The notes: generated from the sequence alone by a model not told the origin. Shown: positions 50,676 through 59,632, counted from the stretch's first letter. The stretch: DNA of 64,000 nt from Brevundimonas intermedia (GCF_004614235.1 NZ_SPVH01000002.1:1-64000), one strand, 5' to 3'. A program made the numbers and translations.

Positions 50676-51998
50676 ATGTCCGCCGTCGTCCATCCTGACG
50701 AGATTCGCAGCCGGTTCTCGGCCGCCCTGTCCGCCATGTACCGGGCCGAGGTGCCGCAATATGGCGACCTTCTGACGCTGGTGGCCGACATCAACGCCCA
50801 GGCGATCAAGGCCGATGCGAGCGGCGCGGACCGGCTGGCGGCGTCGGGCGAACTGGCGCGCCTGTCGGAGGAACGCCACGGCGCCATCCGCGTCGGCACG
50901 GCCGACGAACTGGCCACCATCGCCCGCGCCTTTGCGGTCATGGGGATGGAGCCGGTCAGCTATTACAACCTGGCTCCCGCCGGAGTGCCGGTCCATTCGA
51001 CCGCCTTCCGTCCTGTCGATCCGGCGGCATTGGCGCGCAATCCGTTCCGGGTCTTCACCTCTCTGCTGCGGCTGGAGTTGATCGAGGACGAAGCCCTGCG
51101 CGAGGAGGCTGCTTCGACCTTGGCCCGCCGCGACATCTTCACCCCCGGCGCGCGGGCGCTGATCGAAACGGCCGAGACCGCCGGCGGCCTGGACGAGGAT
51201 CAGGCCGACCGGTTCGTGGCCGAACTGCTGGAGACCTTCCGCTGGCACGCCCAGGCGACGGTCAGCGCACAGACCTATGAACGGCTGGTCGCCGCCCACC
51301 GCCTGATCGCGGACGTGGTCAGCTTCAAGGGGCCGCACATCAACCACCTGACGCCGCGCACGCTCGACATCGACGCAGCCCAGGCGGCCATGCCCGAACG
51401 CGGCATCACGCCCAAGGAAACCATCGAGGGCCCGCCCGCCCGCGCCTGTCCCATCCTGCTGCGCCAGACCAGCTTCAAGGCGCTGGAGGAGGCCATCGCC
51501 TTCCCCGATGCCGATGGGACCACCGCCGGCACCCACACCGCCCGCTTCGGCGAGATCGAACAGCGCGGCTGCGCCCTGACCCCCGCCGGGCGCGCCCTCT
51601 ATGACGCGGCCCTGGCGTCAAAGGACTTCTCCGCCCTGCCCGACGACTGGGACGCCCTGCGACGCGGAGACCTGGCCTGGTTCCGCTATCGCGCGACGCC
51701 GCAGGGCCTGGCGGCGCGGGCGGAGACCGCCGACCTGGAGGATCTGATCGCCTTGGGCCACGTCGTCGCCGAGCCGATCACCTACGAAGACTTCCTGCCC
51801 GTCAGCGCCGCCGGCATCTTCCAGTCCAACCTGGGCGCCGAAGCCCGCGCCGCCGCCTATGCCGCCGACCCGGCCAAGACCGATTTCGAACAGGCTCTGG
51901 GCCGGCCGGTGCAGGACGAAATGGCCCTTTACCGCGCCGAACAGAACGCCTCCATCGCCGCGACGCTGAAGGCGCTGGGATTGACCGCCCCAGCCTGA
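50676..51998 (+). CDS. DUF1338 family 2-oxoadipate dioxygenase/decarboxylase (HglS/YdcJ-type)
   Basis: A 440-residue protein when begun at ATG 50676, which has GGGAG 5 bases upstream; ATG 50649 would add nine residues without a ribosome site. It opens VHPDEIRSRFSAALSAMYRA and contains GVPVHSTAFRPVDP, FKGPHINHLTPRTLDID (metal-binding histidines) and EDFLPVSAAGIFQSNL, as in the YdcJ/HglS family. HglS of Pseudomonas converts 2-oxoadipate to 2-hydroxyglutarate in lysine catabolism using Fe(II) and oxygen. No other lysine-degradation gene lies nearby, so the assignment rests on family alone. Confidence 0.82.
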   Translation: MSAVVHPDEIRSRFSAALSAMYRAEVPQYGDLLTLVADINAQAIKADASGADRLAASGELARLSEERHGAIRVGTADELATIARAFAVMGMEPVSYYNLAPAGVPVHSTAFRPVDPAALARNPFRVFTSLLRLELIEDEALREEAASTLARRDIFTPGARALIETAETAGGLDEDQADRFVAELLETFRWHAQATVSAQTYERLVAAHRLIADVVSFKGPHINHLTPRTLDIDAAQAAMPERGITPKETIEGPPARACPILLRQTSFKALEEAIAFPDADGTTAGTHTARFGEIEQRGCALTPAGRALYDAALASKDFSALPDDWDALRRGDLAWFRYRATPQGLAARAETADLEDLIALGHVVAEPITYEDFLPVSAAGIFQSNLGAEARAAAYAADPAKTDFEQALGRPVQDEMALYRAEQNASIAATLKALGLTAPA

Positions 51999-52011
51999 GT
52001 CGCCATCAACC

Positions 52012-52043
52012 GTCACTTGACACACGTCACTTTTTAAAGTGAC
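52012..52043. promoter_or_regulatory. Palindromic operator and promoter of higBA
   Basis: GTCACTTTTTAAAGTGAC (52026-52043) is a perfect 18-bp palindrome, and a third half-site GTCACTTG lies at 52012-52019. TTGACA at 52017-52022 gives a -35 element, so the operator overlaps the promoter, as expected for autorepression by the HigA antitoxin. Transcription would start very near the GTG at 52052, implying little or no leader on the mRNA. Confidence 0.75.
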
Positions 52044-52051
52044 ATTGCCTC

Positions 52052-52339
52052 GTGCAAATCGAGAGCATCAGACACAAGGCGCTGCGGCAGTTTGCGGAGA
52101 CCGGGCGGGCCAAGGGTCTACCCGGCGCCCTGATCGGTCGCATCACCAATATTCTGGCCTATATCGACGTGATCGCAACGGAGGACGAACTGCTCGTTCC
52201 GCCTAACTTCGGCGCTCACAAACTGATGGGGGATCGTGCTGGAACCTGGTCTTTGACGCTCACCCGGAACTGGCGGCTCACCTTCCGCATCAACGCGGCG
52301 CTCGGCGTCGAAGATATGGACCTGGAGGATTATCACTGA
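52052..52339 (+). CDS. higB: HigB-type toxin of the RelE/ParE fold
   Basis: A 95-residue toxin: MQIESIRHKALRQFAETGRA at the N-terminus, then LAYIDVIATEDELLVPPNFGAHKL and the closing core TWSLTLTRNWRLTFRINAA, typical of the HigB/plasmid-maintenance killer family. Family members are ribosome-dependent mRNA endonucleases. The start is GTG with no ribosome site. It precedes and shares one base with the antitoxin gene (TGATG), the toxin-first order that is characteristic of higBA. Confidence 0.9.
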   Translation: MQIESIRHKALRQFAETGRAKGLPGALIGRITNILAYIDVIATEDELLVPPNFGAHKLMGDRAGTWSLTLTRNWRLTFRINAALGVEDMDLEDYH

Positions 52340-52638
52340 TGGCCATCCAACTTCATTCCACCTTCGCGGTTCATCCCGGCGCGTGGCTGCGGGACGAACT
52401 GGTCACCCCAAAGGATCTCAGCGTCACCGCTCTGGCCGAGGCGCTGGGCGTGACGCGTCAGGCGGCCAGCAATCTGCTGAACGGCAAGGCAGGCGTGTCG
52501 GCCGAAATGGCCATCCGGTTCGAGAAGCTGTTCGGCGTCAGCGCCGACACCCTGATGCGCATGCAGGCCCGGCACGACCTGTCCAAGGCCCGCGCCCACG
52601 AACAGGACATCACGGTCCGGCCGCTGGCCGCCGCCTGA
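52339..52638 (+). CDS. higA: HigA-type antitoxin with XRE helix-turn-helix
   Basis: A 99-residue protein: FAVHPGAWLRDELVTPKDLS, then the HTH VTALAEALGVTRQAASNLLNGKAG and the stabilising AEMAIRFEKLFGVSADTLMRM, all standard for HigA (VapI-like) antitoxins. It neutralises HigB by binding and represses the shared promoter, where the palindrome at 52026-52043 is the obvious operator. The small pair may stabilise this locus, which lies about 2.2 kb from the tRNA-Ser site. Confidence 0.92.
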   Translation: MAIQLHSTFAVHPGAWLRDELVTPKDLSVTALAEALGVTRQAASNLLNGKAGVSAEMAIRFEKLFGVSADTLMRMQARHDLSKARAHEQDITVRPLAAA

Positions 52639-52702
52639 TCCGTCTCGCCCGCGTCCATCCGGCGTCTTGCCTGATCCGCGTCCCCGGATCATAGACGCGG
52701 CC

Positions 52703-54550
52703 GTGAACCCGTCCGTATCCCCGTCCGTGCGCCGTTATGATCTGGACTGGATCCGGATCGGCGCGTTCGGCCTGCTGATCCTGTATCATGTCGGCCTGGT
52801 CTACGGCGTCTACGACTGGCACATCCACAGCGCCCACACCTTCGAGTGGATGCGCGAAGCGATATTGATCACCAATCCCTGGCGGCTGACCCTGCTGTTT
52901 CTGGTGTCGGGCGCGGCGCTGCGGTTCATGACCTTCCGGCGCACCCCGCGCCAGGTCGCCCGCACCCGGTTCGCGCGCCTGGTCCCGCCCCTGATCTTCG
53001 GCGCGCTGGTCCTAGTGCCGATCCAGTCCTGGATCGAGTCGATGGACAAGGGCGGCTGGCCGGGCGGGGTCGCGGGCTATGTCGCCTGGCTGGGGCATGA
53101 GTTCAGCTGGAGCGGCCTCGCCGACGGCGTCCCGGTCAACCATTTGTGGTTCATCGTCTATATCGCGGTCTACAGCCTCGTCGCCGTCCTGCTGTGGCGC
53201 GTGCCGGGCCTGATCGAGCGGCTGGGCGACGGACTGGAGAAGACGCTCAGGGGGCCGTGGCTGCTGATCCTGCCGATCCTGTATCTGATCGCCATCCGCA
53301 TCGGCCTGTTCCCCTGGTTCGGCCTGACCAACACCCTGCACAACGACTGGTACAATCACGCCCTGTCGCTGGTCGCCTTCCTGTTCGGTTTCAGCATCGT
53401 CAGGCGCGAAAGCCTGTGGCGCATGATGGAGCGTTATCGCTGGATCGCCCTGGCCCTGGCGGCGGTCGCCCTGCCGATCATGATGGTCCAGGTCTGGCAT
53501 CCGGGCGGCCGCGCTTTCTGGGGCGTGCCCAAGGCCGTCGTCTATGGAATCGACCAGTGGGCGGTGATCGTCGCCATCCTGGGCTTCGGTAGCAAACACC
53601 TGCGCGACCGGGGCGGGCGCGCGCTGAACTACCTGACCCAAGCCACCTTCCCCTTCTATCTGGCGCACCAGACGGTGCTTGTCGCGGCGGTCTGGATCAT
53701 CCGCCCGGCCAATCTCCCGGCGCCGATCGAACTGCTGTCCCTGATCGCCATCACCTTCGTTGGCAGCCTGGCGGTCTATGAGGTCGTGCGGCGCATTCCC
53801 GCCATCCGGCCGCTGTGGGGGCTGAAGCCGCTGGACGACCGGCCCTGGCCGCTGGACCTCCAGGCCCTGCTCAAGCCCCGGCTGCGCTATCACCGCCGTC
53901 GTCGTCTGCTGGGCGTGGGCGTCGCCGCGCCGATCCTGGCCCTGACCGTCGTGGCCGCCGCAATCCTGGCCTACCCCGGCTTCAACAATGCGACCCAGTA
54001 TCTCAGCGAACTGGGCGGGGCGACCGCGCGTGCGCCGGTGATCTTCAACGGCGGGGTCTTCGTCGCCGGGGTCATGGCGGCGCTGGCGGGCATCGGTTTC
54101 GGCCTGGCGGTCTACGCCCTGACCGGGGCGCGCGTCGCCGGGGTCGTCATCGCCGTGGTGTTCGTCCTGGCGGGTGCGGGCATGTCGGCCTCGACCCTGT
54201 GGCCCTGGCCCGACCCGCGCCACATGGTCATCAACCTGGCGCTCGGGATCCAGCTGGCCCCGGTTCTGCTGCTATGGGGCCTGTCCAAGCGTCGGGACCT
54301 GCCGCGGCTCAAGATCTTCCTGGCCGTCATCTTCGTCGTCATGGCGATCCTGACGGTCCTGACCAAGCATCTGGTCTTCCCCGGCACGGTCAACGACGCC
54401 AATGTCGGCTGGTGGGAGCGAATCTACGCCATCGTCCTGGTGTGCTGGGTCGGGGTTGCAGCCTGGGCTCTGGATCGTAAACTGCTGTCGGTCGCCTCGG
54501 AATCGCCGGCCCCGCGCCCGTCTTCCGCCGCGTTCGACGCTCCGCTGTAA
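52703..54550 (+). CDS. Acyltransferase-3 (OpgC-like) fused to a DUF998 membrane domain
   Basis: A 615-residue polytopic membrane protein from GTG 52703, because the conserved domain starts right after it (RRYDLDWIRIGAFGLLILYH). The first 390 residues carry acyltransferase-3 features: the N-terminal DLDWIRIGAFGLLILYH, VPVNHLWFIVYIAVYSL, and about ten helices. Residues about 400-605 match a DUF998-type domain (PGFNNATQYLSELGGATARA; STLWPWPDPRHMVINLALGI). OpgC, which succinylates osmoregulated periplasmic glucans, belongs to the same acyltransferase family. With opgH next door, acyl decoration of that glucan is the likely role. The fusion to DUF998 is unusual. Confidence 0.78.
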   Translation: MNPSVSPSVRRYDLDWIRIGAFGLLILYHVGLVYGVYDWHIHSAHTFEWMREAILITNPWRLTLLFLVSGAALRFMTFRRTPRQVARTRFARLVPPLIFGALVLVPIQSWIESMDKGGWPGGVAGYVAWLGHEFSWSGLADGVPVNHLWFIVYIAVYSLVAVLLWRVPGLIERLGDGLEKTLRGPWLLILPILYLIAIRIGLFPWFGLTNTLHNDWYNHALSLVAFLFGFSIVRRESLWRMMERYRWIALALAAVALPIMMVQVWHPGGRAFWGVPKAVVYGIDQWAVIVAILGFGSKHLRDRGGRALNYLTQATFPFYLAHQTVLVAAVWIIRPANLPAPIELLSLIAITFVGSLAVYEVVRRIPAIRPLWGLKPLDDRPWPLDLQALLKPRLRYHRRRRLLGVGVAAPILALTVVAAAILAYPGFNNATQYLSELGGATARAPVIFNGGVFVAGVMAALAGIGFGLAVYALTGARVAGVVIAVVFVLAGAGMSASTLWPWPDPRHMVINLALGIQLAPVLLLWGLSKRRDLPRLKIFLAVIFVVMAILTVLTKHLVFPGTVNDANVGWWERIYAIVLVCWVGVAAWALDRKLLSVASESPAPRPSSAAFDAPL

Positions 54551-54703
54551 ATTTTCCCCCTCTTTTTTTGCCCTCATCAACATTGCGTGATTGAAAATCG
54601 CGCGAATGTGATCGATTATGCATTTCGTGTTGCAGTGCAGCACTCCGCGTCTTCCCCAGCCCTCGGGAGGACATCCGGTTCACACGGGGGCGTCCAGAGC
54701 GGC

Positions 54704-56668
54704 ATGAACAAGCTGGCGATCCGGCCTGTCGAACAGGCTGATATCGAGACGACGATCCACGGCGCTCACACGCCAAGCTGGTCGTGGCTGCCCGACGAGG
54801 CGCCGCTGGCCATGCCGGTTCAGTCTCTGAGCGCGCCCGACGCCGTCGCCGACGTGACGCCCGCGACCTCGCCGCGCACCGTCGCCATGCGCCGCATGAT
54901 GCTGCTGGCCGGCACCATCGCCCTGACCAGCCTGTCGGCCATCACGCCCTTCTACCTGTATGCCCGCAAGGGCTGGGACGGGACCGAGATCCTGGCCTTC
55001 AGCATCTTCATGGTGCTGATCACCGCCATCTCCTGCTGGTTCATCAGCGGCCTGATGGGTCTGTTCGTCATGCTGCGCGGCAAGGACCAGGCGGACCTGG
55101 CCTTCTCGCCGCACCCGCCCCTGCCGCGCACCCGCACGGCCCTGTTGATGCCGCTGTATAACGAAGATGCCCGCGCCTCCTTCGCTCGCCTGGCGATGAT
55201 CGACGGCTCGCTGGCCCGCCTGGGCGCGTCCTCGGCCTTCGACATCTTCGTGCTCAGCGATTCGACCAAGGAAGACGCCGCCGCCGACGAGCGTTCGGTG
55301 TTCCAGTCGTTCCGCATGGCCGCCAACTCCAAGGCCTTCTATCGCCGCCGCACCGACAATGCCGAGCGCAAGGCCGGCAACCTGGCCGAATGGGTCCGTC
55401 GTTTCGGCGGCGCCTATGAGAACATGATCGTTCTGGACGCCGACAGCACCATGGCCGGCGAGACCCTGCTGCGCATGGTCGACGCCATGGAACGCAATCC
55501 GGGCGTCGGCCTGATCCAGACCGCCCCGGTCATCATCAAGGCCCGCACCATCTTCGCCCGCGTGTCCCAGTATTCGGTGCGCCTGTACGGCCGCGTCGCC
55601 GCAGCGGGTCTCGCTTACTGGACCGGTTCGGAATCGAGCTACTGGGGCCACAACGCCATCCTGCGCACCCGCGCCTTCGCCGCCTGCTGCGGCCTGCCGC
55701 ACCTGAAGGGCCGCAAGCCCTTCGGCGGTCACGTCATGAGCCATGACGTCGTCGAGGCCGCCCTGATGCGCCGCGCCGGCTGGGCCGTCCACGTCACCGC
55801 CGCCCTGGACGGATCCTGGGAAGAGACCCCGCCGTCGATCACCGACTTCATCCGCCGCGACCACCGCTGGTTCCAGGGCAACCTGCAACACCTGGGCCTG
55901 ATCGGCGCCAAGGGCCTGTCGCCCATGAGCCGCCTGCAGCTGGCCATGGGCTGCATGGCCTATCTGTCCTCGCCCCTGTGGCTGGCGTCGCTAATGGTCG
56001 GCCTGTTCATCCAGATGTTCTATCCGGTCGACTGGTCCAGCTTCTTCTACATCCTGAACCCCCAGTTCACGCCCTTCATGCTGGCCTCCTTCCTGTCGGG
56101 CGTGCTGCTGATCGGGCCCAAGTTCATGGGCGCCGCCCTGGTCCTCAGCCGTCCGGCCGAGCTGCGCGCCTTCGGCGGCCGTCGCGCCATCGCCAAGGGC
56201 ATGGCGGCCGAGATCGCCCTGTCGGCCATCCTGGCCCCCATCCTGATGGTCGCCAACACCAAGGCCTTCATCCAGATCGTCTCTGGCCACGACACCGGCT
56301 GGTCGACCCAGCAGCGCGAGGCCGACGGCCTGGCCTGGTCCGACGCGTTCCGCGCCATGCGCTGGCAGATGATCGTCGGCGTCGGCTTCATGATCCCGCT
56401 GTGCGTCCGCCCCGACCTGGCCACCTGGTTCGCCCCGATCGTCCTGCCGCTGCTGCTGGCCGCGCCCATCGTCGTCTGGACCTCGCGCGTCCGTTCGGGC
56501 GACGCCCTGGCCGCCAAGGGCTATCTGGTCACCCCGGTCCAGGAAGGCGTCAGCGTCAATCCCGCCGTCCTGCACACGCCCCGCTCGCCGCTGCGTGCGG
56601 TCGCCGGCGGCGTCCTGGCCCCCGTCGCCGCCCCGGCCATGGTCCCGGCCCGCGCGCCCGAGCTTTAA
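54704..56668 (+). CDS. opgH: Glucans biosynthesis glucosyltransferase OpgH/MdoH
   Basis: A 654-residue inner-membrane glycosyltransferase begun at ATG 54704; the frame extends to TTG 54587 but the family domain starts later. Two helices near residues 65-120 precede the GT2 catalytic domain. LMPLYNEDARASFARLAMID and VLDADSTMAGETLLRMVDAM (DxD) lie in it, GHVMSHDVVEAALMRRAGW follows, and RRDHRWFQGNLQHLGLI is the RW motif; at least five C-terminal helices follow. It makes the beta-glucan backbone of osmoregulated periplasmic glucans from UDP-glucose. opgG, normally its partner, is not in this window. Confidence 0.93.
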   Translation: MNKLAIRPVEQADIETTIHGAHTPSWSWLPDEAPLAMPVQSLSAPDAVADVTPATSPRTVAMRRMMLLAGTIALTSLSAITPFYLYARKGWDGTEILAFSIFMVLITAISCWFISGLMGLFVMLRGKDQADLAFSPHPPLPRTRTALLMPLYNEDARASFARLAMIDGSLARLGASSAFDIFVLSDSTKEDAAADERSVFQSFRMAANSKAFYRRRTDNAERKAGNLAEWVRRFGGAYENMIVLDADSTMAGETLLRMVDAMERNPGVGLIQTAPVIIKARTIFARVSQYSVRLYGRVAAAGLAYWTGSESSYWGHNAILRTRAFAACCGLPHLKGRKPFGGHVMSHDVVEAALMRRAGWAVHVTAALDGSWEETPPSITDFIRRDHRWFQGNLQHLGLIGAKGLSPMSRLQLAMGCMAYLSSPLWLASLMVGLFIQMFYPVDWSSFFYILNPQFTPFMLASFLSGVLLIGPKFMGAALVLSRPAELRAFGGRRAIAKGMAAEIALSAILAPILMVANTKAFIQIVSGHDTGWSTQQREADGLAWSDAFRAMRWQMIVGVGFMIPLCVRPDLATWFAPIVLPLLLAAPIVVWTSRVRSGDALAAKGYLVTPVQEGVSVNPAVLHTPRSPLRAVAGGVLAPVAAPAMVPARAPEL

Positions 56669-56779
56669 GCCACCGATGCGTGGCGGCCACAGTGTCGCCA
56701 CAACCGTTACGGCCAAGCTCGACGTGTGACGGGATCGCGTCCACCCTCGACTTTCAGCTCCTGCTGTGGACCCGATTCC

Positions 56780-57097
56780 ATGACCAAGAAGACCAGCGCC
56801 GACACCAAACCCGACCTGCGGATCGTCGAGAGCGAATCCGCCGTCTATGATCTGATGCGCGCGCCAGAGACCACCGCCGACCGCGTCAAACGCCTTCAGA
56901 TGGAGGCGCATTCCCTGGCGCTGGAAGAGATCGAGGCGCTGGAGAAGCTGCTGCTCGAAGCCGCCGCCAAGGCCAAGGCCATCGCCGACGGCGGCGACGC
57001 CTATCCCGTCGGCGCCCGCGAGATCGCCTCGCGTCTCGCCGCCGATCTTCCGACCAAGGCCGAGACCATCAAGACCATCGTCCACCGCGTCGGCTAA
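56780..57097 (+). CDS. Small helical protein of unknown function
   Basis: A 105-residue protein from ATG 56780. After a charged N-terminus, residues about 30-80 form a long amphipathic helix (AHSLALEEIEALEKLLLEAA, then KAKAI) that could be a coiled coil. A closing segment AYPVGAREIASRLAADLPTK follows. Codon use matches the chromosome. It is between opgH and an SDR gene on the same strand. I know no function. Confidence 0.7.
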   Translation: MTKKTSADTKPDLRIVESESAVYDLMRAPETTADRVKRLQMEAHSLALEEIEALEKLLLEAAAKAKAIADGGDAYPVGAREIASRLAADLPTKAETIKTIVHRVG

Positions 57098-57171
57098 AAC
57101 CGAACCTGAGCCGTCGGAACGACCGGCGCCCTCGTCCGCTTCCTGAAGACCCCGCCTTCAGGAGACACCCC

Positions 57172-58158
57172 ATGGACGACCAAACCCACGCGCGCGCTGA
57201 CGATGTCGCCGAACACGAACGCGCCATCCAGCGCGACATCGACGCCAAGGATCAGGCGGCCGGCGACGACAAGCCGTCCGGCGCGGTCCAGGCCGGCGCC
57301 CGTCCCTATCCCGTGCCGCCCTTCCCCAAACAGCATCAGACCAAGCCCGGCGACGAGGCCGCGCTCGATCCCGCCCCGATGTACGACGCCCCCTTCTGGA
57401 AGGGTTCGGGCAAGCTGGACGGGTTCGCCGCCCTGATCACCGGCGCCGATTCCGGCATCGGCCGCTCGGTCGCCGTCCTGTTCGCGCGCGAAGGCTGCGA
57501 TGTCGTCATCTGCCACCTGGACGAGGACGCCGACGCCGAAACCACCAAGGCCGCCGTCGAGGCCGAGGGTCGCCGCGCCGTGGTGCTGAAAGGCGACGTC
57601 GCCGATCCCGCCTTCGCCCAGATGGCGGTCAAGGCCACGCTGGACGCCTTCGGCCGCCTGGACGTCCTGGTGCCAAACGCCGCCTTCCAGGAACACGTCA
57701 GCGCCTTCGAGGATCTGACCTACGAACATTTCGACCGCACGCTGAAGACCAACCTCTACGGCTATTTCAACATGACCAAGGCGGCCGTCCCGCACATGAA
57801 GACCGGCGGCGCCATCGTCATGACCGGCTCGGTGACGGGGCTTCAGGGCAACAAGGATTTGCTGGACTATTCCCTGACCAAGGGCGGCATCCACGCCTAC
57901 GCCCGTTCGCTGGGCACGCATCTGGCGCCGCGCGGCATTCGTGTGAACGTCGTCGCCCCCGGCCCGGTCTGGACCCCGCTGAACCCCGCCGACAAGGACG
58001 CCGAAGACACCTCGCAGTTCGGCGCCCAGACGGTGATGAAACGCCCGGCCCAGCCCGAGGAGATCGCCCCCGCCTACGTCTTCCTGGCCTCGCCCCAGAT
58101 GTCGAGCTTCATCACCGGCGAGATCCTGCCCATCATCGGCGGCTATTCGGGCGGTTGA
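57172..58158 (+). CDS. Short-chain dehydrogenase/reductase, YghA/YhdF type
   Basis: A 328-residue protein from ATG 57172, with CAGGAGA upstream. An N-terminal extension of about 85 residues (GARPYPVPPFPKQHQTKPGD) precedes the Rossmann domain, as in the YghA/YhdF/GsiB-linked SDR subgroup. The cofactor loop is LITGADSGIGRSVAVLFARE, and LKGDVADP, VPNAAFQEH, MTGSVTGLQGNKDLLDYSLT (catalytic Ser and Tyr), KGG and RVNVVAPGPVWTPLN follow. Members are NAD(P)-dependent oxidoreductases often induced by stress. Substrate unknown. A strong hairpin follows the gene. Confidence 0.88.
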   Translation: MDDQTHARADDVAEHERAIQRDIDAKDQAAGDDKPSGAVQAGARPYPVPPFPKQHQTKPGDEAALDPAPMYDAPFWKGSGKLDGFAALITGADSGIGRSVAVLFAREGCDVVICHLDEDADAETTKAAVEAEGRRAVVLKGDVADPAFAQMAVKATLDAFGRLDVLVPNAAFQEHVSAFEDLTYEHFDRTLKTNLYGYFNMTKAAVPHMKTGGAIVMTGSVTGLQGNKDLLDYSLTKGGIHAYARSLGTHLAPRGIRVNVVAPGPVWTPLNPADKDAEDTSQFGAQTVMKRPAQPEEIAPAYVFLASPQMSSFITGEILPIIGGYSGG

Positions 58159-58165
58159 AACGAGA

Positions 58166-58193
58166 CCGCCGCCCTGCAGTCACAGGGCGGCGG
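58166..58193. terminator. Bidirectional hairpin between convergent genes
   Basis: CCGCCGCCCTG (58166-58176) pairs with CAGGGCGGCGG (58183-58193) over a 6-base loop, 8 bases after the SDR stop and 8 bases before the end of the opposing GNAT gene. Only short T-rich tails flank it, but its position between convergent genes fits a shared terminator. Confidence 0.6.
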
Positions 58194-58200
58194 CGTTATC

Positions 58201-58485
58201 TCAGGCCAGAACGTCGTCGTAATCGGGATGACGCTTGTGCCAGGCGACGGCGTAGCTGCAGCGCGGAAACAGCTTCAGCCCCGTCTCGCGCGCATGTTCG
58301 GCCATCGCCTGCATGAACCGCCCCGCCGCGCCCGATCCGCGCAACGACTGTTCCGCCTCGACGTGCAGGATCATCCGCGCGTCGCCCTTCACGGCATAGT
58401 CGGCCCAGACCAGGCCCGATCCCTTGTCGTCGTCGAACGCCTGCTCGAACCGGTTGTCGCCTTCGAGGTCTTTGAACTGTCCCAT
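58201..58485 (-). CDS. Small GNAT-like N-acetyltransferase (NATD1/YjdJ-type)
   Basis: A 94-residue protein starting at the ATG at 58485, with GGAGA 5 bases before it. The compact GCN5-related domain has GLVWADYAVKGDARMILHVE, then QSLRGSGAAGRFMQAMAEHARE (acetyl-CoA loop R-x-x-G-x-A) and CSYAVAWHKRHPDYDDVLA. This matches the short family with a conserved YAVAW...P.Y ending. Substrate is unknown. Confidence 0.85.
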   Translation of the reverse strand: MGQFKDLEGDNRFEQAFDDDKGSGLVWADYAVKGDARMILHVEAEQSLRGSGAAGRFMQAMAEHARETGLKLFPRCSYAVAWHKRHPDYDDVLA

Positions 58486-58539
58486 GCGTCTCTCCTTTGA
58501 CGGATCAACCGCCAAGGCTGCGAGGACGTTCCGTAAGGC

Positions 58540-58923
58540 TCAGATGGGCTTGTTGTTCAGCAGGTTCAGCAGGCCGATCACGCTCTTGATCGTGAACCAG
58601 ACGCTCAGCAGGAACCACGCCAGCAGGAACAGCAGCAGGAACGGAATGCCGATCAGCACGACCGAAGCCACGGCGCTGATCGCGATCCCGACCCAGGCGG
58701 CGATGGTCCACCAGAACACCGACCAGAACAGCGCGATCTGCGCGTCGATATGCTGGCGCGCCACGCCCGTCGCCGTCCCGCGCGTCACATAGGACACCAC
58801 CAGCCCGACCAGGACCAGCACGTTCGCGCTGGGGATCGACAGGATGAACAGCGCCCAGGCGATCAGCGCCCCGACCTTGCCCTCGGACTCGCGTCCGGCG
58901 ATGAAATTGGGTTCGTTGGTCAT
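58540..58923 (-). CDS. DUF4870-like small membrane protein
   Basis: A 127-residue protein with three to four hydrophobic segments (VGALIAWALFILSIPSANVL, LFWSVFWWTIAAWVGIAISA, VASVVLIGIPFLLLFLLAWF). The intervening ARQHIDAQIALFWSVFW is the hallmark of DUF4870 proteins, which often resemble Tic20-like folds. It follows the next gene by 10 bases and is probably co-transcribed with it. Function unknown. Confidence 0.8.
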   Translation of the reverse strand: MTNEPNFIAGRESEGKVGALIAWALFILSIPSANVLVLVGLVVSYVTRGTATGVARQHIDAQIALFWSVFWWTIAAWVGIAISAVASVVLIGIPFLLLFLLAWFLLSVWFTIKSVIGLLNLLNNKPI

Positions 58924-58933
58924 CGTCGGTCCT

Positions 58934-59632
58934 TCAGAACAGCCAGCTGCGAGGATTGGGAACGGCCTGACCGCTCTTCAGTTTCAGCACCCCGAACGCG
59001 CCGCGCGCCAGGACCCAGATCGCCAGGGCGAACAGCACCAGCACGCCGATATTGACCACGATCAGAACCGCCCCGACGACCGCCGCCCCGAACGTCCCGA
59101 ACAGGGTCCGCTGCTGATAGACGGCATGGCTGTGCTCCAGCGCATCCGTCGCCCCGTCGCGCCGCATCACCGCCAGCAAGGCGACCAGGCACGACACGCC
59201 CAGCGTCGGCACCGCCAACAGGATCAGCACATAGATCGCATACAGCCGCATCGGCACGGCCGGCCCCTCGCGGCGCGGCGCAGCGTCGGAGGTCATCTGC
59301 TCGCGCATGGCGCGGGTCACGGGCGTCGGCGCGACGGGCGTCTCCACGCTCGGCTCAGACGTCGGCTCGGGCCTCAACTCTGGCCTTGGGGCGAACGGCG
59401 CCGTCGGCCGCGTCACCTGTCCCGACAGGTCGAACGGCCCCGGCTCCAGCTCAGGCGGATCGAACAGGCCCGGCTCGCGTGCATCCTCAGCGACCGGCTC
59501 CGACTCCGGCTCCGGGGCCCGCGCCCGTCCGGCCAGCGACGCCGGCGAGACGAAGCCGATATGCGCGTCGTGATCGTGATCGTCGGTGGGGACCGCAGGG
59601 TCTTTCGGATCGCCGGGCTCGGCCATGAACAT
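58934..59632 (-). CDS. Proline/acid-rich membrane protein with DUF4870-like C-terminus
   Basis: A 232-residue protein. Residues 1-125 are disordered-looking and rich in Pro, Glu and Asp (ARAPEPESEPVAEDAREPGL). Residues about 130-232 have two or three membrane helices (MRLYAIYVLILLAVPTLGVS; FGAAVVGAVLIVVNIGVLVL) and the linker HSHAVYQQRTLFGTF, similar to the neighbouring DUF4870-like protein. It may interact with that protein or be an extended paralogue. A second ATG at codon 3 is equally possible as start. Confidence 0.7.
   Translation of the reverse strand: MFMAEPGDPKDPAVPTDDHDHDAHIGFVSPASLAGRARAPEPESEPVAEDAREPGLFDPPELEPGPFDLSGQVTRPTAPFAPRPELRPEPTSEPSVETPVAPTPVTRAMREQMTSDAAPRREGPAVPMRLYAIYVLILLAVPTLGVSCLVALLAVMRRDGATDALEHSHAVYQQRTLFGTFGAAVVGAVLIVVNIGVLVLFALAIWVLARGAFGVLKLKSGQAVPNPRSWLF

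Noticed and set aside
53012..54223. Minus-strand open frame opposite the acyltransferase-3 gene, with similar ones opposite opgH (54680-55891, 55991-57085)
   Set aside because: Gln/Asp/Gly-rich shadow translations without domain character, opposite clearly recognised membrane proteins.
56680..56701. Hairpin GTGGCG...CGCCAC after opgH
   Set aside because: The 6-bp stem with a 10-base loop and no T run is too weak to call a terminator in this GC-rich DNA.
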